The notes beneath the pieces were generated by a model. That model did no database searches, had not been told where the DNA came from, and saw only the letters and a list, made by a program, of their open reading frames with translations. A DNA stretch of 64,000 nt from Citrobacter portucalensis. GTDB lineage: Bacteria; Pseudomonadota; Gammaproteobacteria; Enterobacterales; Enterobacteriaceae. The position numbers were made by a program, and so were the translations under genes. The stretch lies in contig NZ_MVFY01000003.1 of NCBI RefSeq assembly GCF_002042885.1, forward strand, positions 186,001 to 250,000, given 5' to 3'. Shown in pieces: positions 58,934 to 64,000 of this stretch. Positions within the stretch are counted from its first letter, which is position 1; every line of letters starts with the position of its first letter.

Positions 58934-60082
58934 ATGAAAGCATTACATTTTGGCGCAGGTAATATCGGTCGTGGCTTTATCGGCAAACTGCTGGCGGACG
59001 CGGGGATACAGCTGACGTTCGCGGATGTAAATCAGGTCGTTCTCGATGCCCTGAATGCCCGTCATAGCTATCAGGTTCATGTCGTGGGTGAAAATGAGCA
59101 GGTTGATACCGTCTCCGGCGTCAACGCTGTAAGCAGCATCGGCGATGATGTTGTTGAACTGATTGCCCACGTAGATTTAGTCACTACCGCCGTCGGTCCG
59201 GTTGTACTTGAGCGTATCGCTCCAGCCATCGCCAAAGGACTGGTTAAACGCAAGGCGCAGGGCATCGCTACTCCACTAAATATCATCGCTTGTGAAAACA
59301 TGGTGCGCGGAACGACCCAGTTGAAAGGCCATGTAATGAACGCGTTAGCAGATGAAGATAAAGCCTGGGTTGAAGAACATGTTGGCTTTGTCGATTCTGC
59401 CGTGGACCGCATTGTTCCGCCTTCAGCTTCAGCAACCAACGATCCGCTGGAAGTTACCGTCGAAACCTTCAGTGAGTGGATTGTCGACAAAACACAGTTC
59501 AAAGGTGAACTGCCAAATATCCCAGGAATGGAATTAACTGATAACCTGATGGCATTTGTCGAACGTAAACTCTTCACGCTGAACACCGGGCATGCTATAA
59601 CCGCGTACCTCGGAAAATTGACCGGTCATCAGACCATCCGTGACGCGATTCTCGACGAGAAAATCCGCGCAGTGGTAAAAGGTGCGATGGAAGAGAGCGG
59701 CGCGGTACTGATCAAACGCTATGGCTTTGATGCAGCAAAACATGCGGCATACATTCAGAAAATCCTCGGTCGTTTTGAAAACCCGTATCTGAAAGATGAC
59801 GTTGAGCGCGTGGGTCGTCAGCCGCTGCGTAAGCTGAGCGCAGGCGACCGCCTGATTAAACCACTGCTGGGTACGCTGGAATATGGTTTGCCGCATGCGA
59901 ATCTGGTTACCGGTATTGCGGCAGCGATGCACTATCGCAGCGAAGAAGATCCGCAGGCACAGGAACTGGCCGCGCTGATTGACGAAAAAGGTCCACAGGC
60001 CGCGCTGGCGCAAGTTTCCGGGCTGGATGCCAATAGTGATGTCGTGCTTGAGGCTGTTAACGCGTATAACGCAAAGAAATGA
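58934..60082 (+). CDS. mtlD: Mannitol-1-phosphate 5-dehydrogenase
   Basis: 382 aa from ATG 58934 ([21 protein letters not shown]), E. coli length. Polyol-specific long-chain dehydrogenase: NAD motif GAGNIGRG, catalytic Lys in [19 protein letters not shown]. Converts mannitol 1-phosphate to fructose 6-phosphate. Overlaps mtlR by 4 bp. Confidence 0.97.
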   Translation: MKALHFGAGNIGRGFIGKLLADAGIQLTFADVNQVVLDALNARHSYQVHVVGENEQVDTVSGVNAVSSIGDDVVELIAHVDLVTTAVGPVVLERIAPAIAKGLVKRKAQGIATPLNIIACENMVRGTTQLKGHVMNALADEDKAWVEEHVGFVDSAVDRIVPPSASATNDPLEVTVETFSEWIVDKTQFKGELPNIPGMELTDNLMAFVERKLFTLNTGHAITAYLGKLTGHQTIRDAILDEKIRAVVKGAMEESGAVLIKRYGFDAAKHAAYIQKILGRFENPYLKDDVERVGRQPLRKLSAGDRLIKPLLGTLEYGLPHANLVTGIAAAMHYRSEEDPQAQELAALIDEKGPQAALAQVSGLDANSDVVLEAVNAYNAKK

Positions 60083-60669
60083 TGCAGGACCTGGCGCAGG
60101 ATATCCTGCGCCTGAATAATAGATTGTCAGATATGCAGGCAATAATGGAACAAACGCAGGCCTTTGAAAATCGTGTGCTTGAGCGTCTGAATGCTGGCAA
60201 AACCGTACGCAGCTTCCTCATCACCGCCGTAGAACTGCTCACCGAGGCGGTGAATATCCTTGTGCTTCAGGTATTTCGCAAAGACGACTATGCGGTGAAA
60301 TACGCCGTAGAACCGCTGCTCGACGGCGATGGTCCGTTGGGCGATCTTTCCGTTCGTCTGAAGTTAATCTACGGCCTGGGCGTACTCAGTCGCCCGGAGT
60401 ACGAAGATGCAGAGCTGCTGATGGCGCTGCGGGAGGAGCTGAATCACGACGGCAACGAATACGCATTCACCGACGACGAAATTCTTGGACCGTTTGGTGA
60501 ACTTCACTGCGTGACGGCACTCCCGCCGCCACCCCAGTTTGATACCTCAGACTCTGGTTTGCATGCCATGCAGATCCAGCGTTACCAGCAGATGGTACGA
60601 TCCACCATGGTCCTTTCCCTGACCGAGCTGATTTCTAAAATCAGCTTAAAAAAAGCCTTTCAAAAATAA
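60079..60669 (+). CDS. mtlR: Mannitol operon repressor MtlR
   Basis: 196 aa (E. coli 195). All-helical MtlR family protein without a classical DNA-binding motif, so repression may act through partner proteins. Conserved [18 protein letters not shown] and [16 protein letters not shown]. The start ATG overlaps the mtlD stop (ATGA). Confidence 0.95.
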   Translation: MMQDLAQDILRLNNRLSDMQAIMEQTQAFENRVLERLNAGKTVRSFLITAVELLTEAVNILVLQVFRKDDYAVKYAVEPLLDGDGPLGDLSVRLKLIYGLGVLSRPEYEDAELLMALREELNHDGNEYAFTDDEILGPFGELHCVTALPPPPQFDTSDSGLHAMQIQRYQQMVRSTMVLSLTELISKISLKKAFQK

Positions 60670-60681
60670 GACGATGCTTGC

Positions 60682-60888
60682 TTATTTCTCTTCCTGCTGC
60701 GGTCGATACAGCTGCCGATAGTACGCCAGACGTTGCAGATACAGCTGCGCGTTTTCCTGCGGTATTTCTGAAGGGACAACGTTGCGCGGCGGTGTTTTAT
60801 TCAAATATTCGCGAAAAGCCTGGCTTGAAGCCATAAAATCGACAGTTTTATCAATCAGGATTGAAACGTTCTCACCTATTTTCGCCAT
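60682..60888 (-). CDS. yibT: YibT, small conserved protein
   Basis: 68 aa (E. coli 69). Charged, no membrane segment; conserved [19 protein letters not shown] and [24 protein letters not shown] lies upstream of the ATG as RBS. Function unknown. Convergent with mtlR, 12 bp between stops. Confidence 0.88.
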   Translation of the reverse strand: MAKIGENVSILIDKTVDFMASSQAFREYLNKTPPRNVVPSEIPQENAQLYLQRLAYYRQLYRPQQEEK

Positions 60889-61180
60889 AATCTTCCCTCC
60901 TCCATGTATTAACCGCGCTCAGCCTGTGCGGTTGATCATTTAAGTTTAGGATCAGTTGGGTGTTTATATTGAGGAAAACGTGCTTCACCACGAACACGCC
61001 AATAAAAAGCACCATGGTCGATCTTATCGCTTAAAATTCCTTGTTAATCAATGTAGTAACATTATCATTAGCTAATTAATACTTACGGTATTTGATTATT
61101 TATCTTCGAGCAGTTGTGAATAATCCCGCTCTGCGCGCATACTATAGGGCATTCATCCTATTTTTATCAGAAGCTATCCT

Positions 61181-61543
61181 ATGAAAGAAGTCGAAAAAAA
61201 CGAAATTAAACGCCTGAGCGATCGTCTGGACGCTATTCGCCACCAGCAGGCAGACCTGTCCCTGGTTGAAGCCGCCGACAAATACGCGGAGCTGGAAAAA
61301 GAGAAAGAAACTCTGGAAGCCGAGATCGCACGCCTGCGTGAAGTTCACAGCCAGAAGCTGAGCAAAGAAGCGCAAAAGCTGACAAAACTTCCGTTCCGTC
61401 GGGCCATCACCAAAAAAGAGCAGGCTGACATGGGCAAACTGAAGAAAAGCGTGCGCGGCCTGATCGTCGTCCACCCGATGACCGAGCTTGGCCGTGAAAT
61501 GGGCCTGAAAGAGATGACGGGCTTCGCGAAGAGCGAGTTCTAA
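61181..61543 (+). CDS. yibL: YibL, ribosome-associated DUF2810 protein
   Basis: 120 aa, E. coli length. N-terminal half is a charged coiled coil (about 1-65, [20 protein letters not shown]); the C-terminal half is basic. E. coli YibL was found with ribosomal particles; mechanism unknown. Promoter-like TATAGG just upstream. Confidence 0.92.
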   Translation: MKEVEKNEIKRLSDRLDAIRHQQADLSLVEAADKYAELEKEKETLEAEIARLREVHSQKLSKEAQKLTKLPFRRAITKKEQADMGKLKKSVRGLIVVHPMTELGREMGLKEMTGFAKSEF

Positions 61544-61550
61544 TCTCCCA

Positions 61551-61573
61551 CCGGGCAACATCCGCTTGCCCGG
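61551..61573 (+). terminator. Terminator-like hairpin after yibL
   Basis: CCGGGCAA (61551-61558) pairs with TTGCCCGG (61566-61573), 7-nt loop, followed by a pyrimidine-rich stretch. Confidence 0.7.
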
Positions 61574-61590
61574 TCCTTCATTCCCCCCTC

Positions 61591-61607
61591 AATTGGCCCT
61601 ACCAATT
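61591..61607 (+). promoter_or_regulatory. LldR operator-like palindrome upstream of lldP
   Basis: AATTGG-CCCTA-CCAATT, a perfect 6-bp dyad matching the TTGG..CCAA pattern of LldR-type (FadR-family) operators, about 200 bp before lldP. Confidence 0.7.
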
Positions 61608-61672
61608 TTAGCCAGATCCTACCAGCACCTCACATTTCATTAAAATGCGCGTACAATACCGTTGCCAATAAA

Positions 61673-61687
61673 TAACATTTGATTAAC
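61673..61687 (-). promoter_or_regulatory. ArcA-like box in the lldP promoter
   Basis: On the minus strand GTTAATCAAATGTTA matches the ArcA consensus GTTAATTAAATGTTA at 14 of 15 positions. ArcA represses lldPRD under anaerobic conditions in E. coli. Confidence 0.75.
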
Positions 61688-61718
61688 CATTCATTGTCAT
61701 TACCCCTACACAACAATA

Positions 61719-61730
61719 TTGGCAGGGCCA
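61719..61730 (+). promoter_or_regulatory. Possible second LldR operator
   Basis: TTGGCAGGGCCA contains the dyad TGGC-AGG-GCCA about 125 bp downstream of the first palindrome, similar to the two-operator spacing used by LldR in E. coli. Weaker match than the first. Confidence 0.4.
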
Positions 61731-61804
61731 CTTTTACACATAATGTGACGAAGATTTGAGCAAAGACTCATTCCATTATGTCAGCGGCCCCCAGGAGACC
61801 TGCA

Positions 61805-63460
61805 ATGAATCTCTGGCAACAGAACTACGACCCGGCCGGTAACATCTGGCTTTCCAGTCTGATCGCATCGCTCCCTATCCTGTTCTTTTTCTTCGCCCTG
61901 ATTAAGCTCAAGCTGAAAGGCTATGTTGCGGCGTCATGGACGGTGGTGATCGCTTTATCGGTCGCCTTGCTGTTTTACAAAATGCCGGTCGATCACGCGC
62001 TGGCATCCGTAGTGTACGGTTTCTTCTACGGTCTGTGGCCAATTGCCTGGATCATTATCGCCGCGGTATTCGTCTATAAAATCTCGGTGAAGACCGGGCA
62101 GTTCGACATTATCCGGTCATCGATACTCTCGATTACCCCAGACCAGCGTCTGCAAATGCTGATTGTTGGTTTCTCCTTTGGGGCATTCCTCGAGGGAGCG
62201 GCAGGCTTTGGCGCTCCGGTAGCGATTACCGCCGCGCTGCTGGTTGGTCTTGGCTTTAACCCGCTGTATGCGGCAGGTTTGTGCCTGATCGTAAATACCG
62301 CGCCGGTCGCTTTTGGCGCAATGGGCATTCCGATTCTGGTCGCCGGTCAGGTTACCGGACTGGACAGCTTCGAGATTGGCCAGATGGTAGGTCGTCAGCT
62401 GCCGTTCCTGACCATTATCGTGCTGTTCTGGATTATGGCGATTATGGATGGCTGGCGTGGTGTCAAAGAAACCTGGCCTGCGGTGATGGTCGCTGGCGGC
62501 TCGTTTGCTATCGCACAGTACCTCAGCTCTAACTTTATCGGGCCGGAACTGCCGGACATCATCTCTTCTCTGGTCTCACTGGTGTGTCTGACGCTGTTCC
62601 TGAAACGCTGGCAGCCGGTACGTATCTTCCGTTTTGGCGATATGGGTGCTTCGCAGGTCGATATGGATCTGTCGCGCACCCGCTACACCGCTGGGCAGGT
62701 GGTACGCGCCTGGTCACCGTTCCTGTTCCTGACAGCTACCGTCACGCTGTGGAGCATACCGCCGTTTAAAGCGCTGTTTGCGCCAGGCGGCGCGATGTAC
62801 CACTGGGTGGTCAATATTCCGGTTCCGTTCCTCGACAAGCTGGTTGCCCGTATGCCGCCGGTCGTACACGAAGCCACGGCCTACGCGGCGGTGTACAAAT
62901 TTGACTGGTTCTCCGCGACCGGTACCGCAATACTGTTTGCCGCCCTGCTGTCTATCGTCTGGCTGAAGATGAAGCCATCTGCTGCGCTGCAGACCTTTGG
63001 TAGCACGCTGAAAGATCTGGCGCTGCCTATCTACTCCATCGGGATGGTGCTGGCGTTCGCGTTTATCTCTAACTACTCCGGGCTTTCATCCACCCTGGCA
63101 CTGGCCCTGGCACATACCGGCAGCGCATTTACCTTCTTCTCGCCGTTCCTTGGCTGGCTGGGGGTATTCCTAACCGGGTCCGACACCTCATCAAACGCAT
63201 TGTTCGCCGCCCTGCAGGCCACGGCCGCTCAGCAAATCGGCGTTTCTGATGTGCTGATGGTGGCCGCAAATACCACCGGCGGCGTGACCGGCAAAATGAT
63301 CTCTCCACAATCTATCGCTATCGCCTGTGCGGCAGTGGGATTAGTGGGGAAAGAGTCTGATCTGTTCCGCTTTACCGTGAAGCACAGCCTGATTTTCACC
63401 TGCATGGTGGGTGTGATTACCACGCTGCAGGCCTATGTCTTAACCTGGATGATTCCATGA
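61805..63460 (+). CDS. lldP: L-lactate permease LldP
   Basis: 551 aa from ATG 61805 ([18 protein letters not shown]), with AGGAG 7 nt upstream; E. coli length. LctP family with about 12-14 membrane helices. Conserved [20 protein letters not shown] and the C-terminal [15 protein letters not shown]. Proton symport of L-lactate, D-lactate and glycolate. The stop overlaps the lldR start (ATGA). Confidence 0.97.
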   Translation: MNLWQQNYDPAGNIWLSSLIASLPILFFFFALIKLKLKGYVAASWTVVIALSVALLFYKMPVDHALASVVYGFFYGLWPIAWIIIAAVFVYKISVKTGQFDIIRSSILSITPDQRLQMLIVGFSFGAFLEGAAGFGAPVAITAALLVGLGFNPLYAAGLCLIVNTAPVAFGAMGIPILVAGQVTGLDSFEIGQMVGRQLPFLTIIVLFWIMAIMDGWRGVKETWPAVMVAGGSFAIAQYLSSNFIGPELPDIISSLVSLVCLTLFLKRWQPVRIFRFGDMGASQVDMDLSRTRYTAGQVVRAWSPFLFLTATVTLWSIPPFKALFAPGGAMYHWVVNIPVPFLDKLVARMPPVVHEATAYAAVYKFDWFSATGTAILFAALLSIVWLKMKPSAALQTFGSTLKDLALPIYSIGMVLAFAFISNYSGLSSTLALALAHTGSAFTFFSPFLGWLGVFLTGSDTSSNALFAALQATAAQQIGVSDVLMVAANTTGGVTGKMISPQSIAIACAAVGLVGKESDLFRFTVKHSLIFTCMVGVITTLQAYVLTWMIP

Positions 63461-64000
63461 TAGTGATGCCCAGACGCCTGTCAGACGAAGTCGCATCTCG
63501 TGTGCGGGCGCTGATTGAAGAACAACAGCTGGAGGCGGGCATGAAGTTGCCCGCTGAGCGCCAGCTGGCCGTACAGCTCGGCGTATCGCGCAACTCGCTG
63601 CGCGAGGCGCTGGCGAAACTGGTGAGCGAAGGCGTGTTGATTAGCCGTCGTGGCGGCGGGACGTTTATCCGCTGGCAGCATGAGGCATGGTCTGAACAAA
63701 ACATCGTTCAGCCGCTGAAAACTCTACTGGCAGACGACCCTGATTACAGTTTCGATATTCTGGAAGCCCGCCACGCCATCGAAGCCAGCACCGCCTGGCA
63801 TGCAGCTATGCGTGCCACTGCTGCCGACAAAGAGAAGATCAGACTCTGTTTCGAGGCCACACAAAGCGAAGATCCAGATCTCGCCTCGCAGGCAGACGTT
63901 CGCTTTCATCTCGCCATTGCGGAGGCCTCGCACAACGTGGTGCTGTTACAGACCATGCGCGGTTTCTTCGACGTATTGCAGTCTTCGGTGAAACAGAGCC
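63457..64000 (+). CDS. lldR: LldR, GntR/FadR-type regulator of L-lactate use (3' truncated by window)
   Basis: The first 181 codons are in the window, starting at ATG 63457 inside the lldP stop. N-terminal winged helix (about 5-70; [29 protein letters not shown]) and the start of the FCD ligand-binding domain with [15 protein letters not shown] and metal-ligand region [14 protein letters not shown]. Controls lldPRD; lldD should follow beyond the window. Confidence 0.95.
   Translation, partial: MIVMPRRLSDEVASRVRALIEEQQLEAGMKLPAERQLAVQLGVSRNSLREALAKLVSEGVLISRRGGGTFIRWQHEAWSEQNIVQPLKTLLADDPDYSFDILEARHAIEASTAWHAAMRATAADKEKIRLCFEATQSEDPDLASQADVRFHLAIAEASHNVVLLQTMRGFFDVLQSSVKQS

Overview
The window is a stretch of ordinary enterobacterial chromosome. 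Gene order follows the Escherichia coli K-12 map from yhjV through dpp, proK, eptB, yhjX, tag, bisC, yiaD, ghrB, cspA, glyQS, xylBA, xylR, malS, avtA, yiaT-W, aldB, selAB, yibF-I and mtlADR to lldPR. Most products keep E. coli lengths with a few percent of substitutions. It is not E. coli itself: cueP sits after cspA as in Salmonella, a complete 2-ketogluconate cluster precedes ghrB, xylFGH is missing, and an AraC/GPH-symporter/GH127 block stands where E. coli K-12 carries yiaJ-lyxK-sgb. With many REP elements of the GCCGGATAAGGCG type, this fits Citrobacter or a close relative; the genus is an inference. No phage, transposase, plasmid or CRISPR gene was seen.

Layout. 1-8.1 kb: the end of yhjV, a TyrR-like sigma-54 activator and the dppABCDF dipeptide transporter. 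8.1-12.7 kb: a 78-bp tandem REP array, proK tRNA-Pro, eptB (LPS modification), yhjX (pyruvate-induced transporter with an intact YpdB-type site) and yhjY. 12.8-17 kb: tag, yiaC, bisC and yiaD. 17-22.2 kb: a LacI-type repressor and the kguEKT-ghrB 2-ketogluconate operon, with palindromes built into its promoter. 22.2-28.4 kb: yiaF, yiaG, cspA, cueP with a 19-bp-spacer CueR-type promoter, glyQS and ysaB. 28.5-39.7 kb: wecH, yiaB, xylose catabolism (xylBA, xylR), bax, malS, avtA and ysaA.

39.7-47.8 kb: a carbohydrate block (AraC regulator, cation symporter, GH127 beta-L-arabinofuranosidase), then yiaT-yiaU-yiaVW and an ERIC-like repeat. 47.8-56.4 kb: aldB, yiaY, selenocysteine machinery selAB, yibF and yibHI, a paralogue pair of yiaVW. 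56.4-64 kb: the mannitol operon mtlADR with four CRP-like sites, yibT, yibL, and the lldP-lldR start of the L-lactate operon with LldR- and ArcA-like sites. lldR runs off the window end.

The window is rich in carbon-source modules (peptides, 2-ketogluconate, xylose, arabinofuranosides, maltodextrin, mannitol, lactate), several with recognisable operators. I found no clearly unprecedented system. The most informative non-core items are the TyrR-like activator beside yhjV, the kgu promoter, the GH127 block, the duplicated HlyD/DUF3302 modules, and several uncharacterised palindromes.
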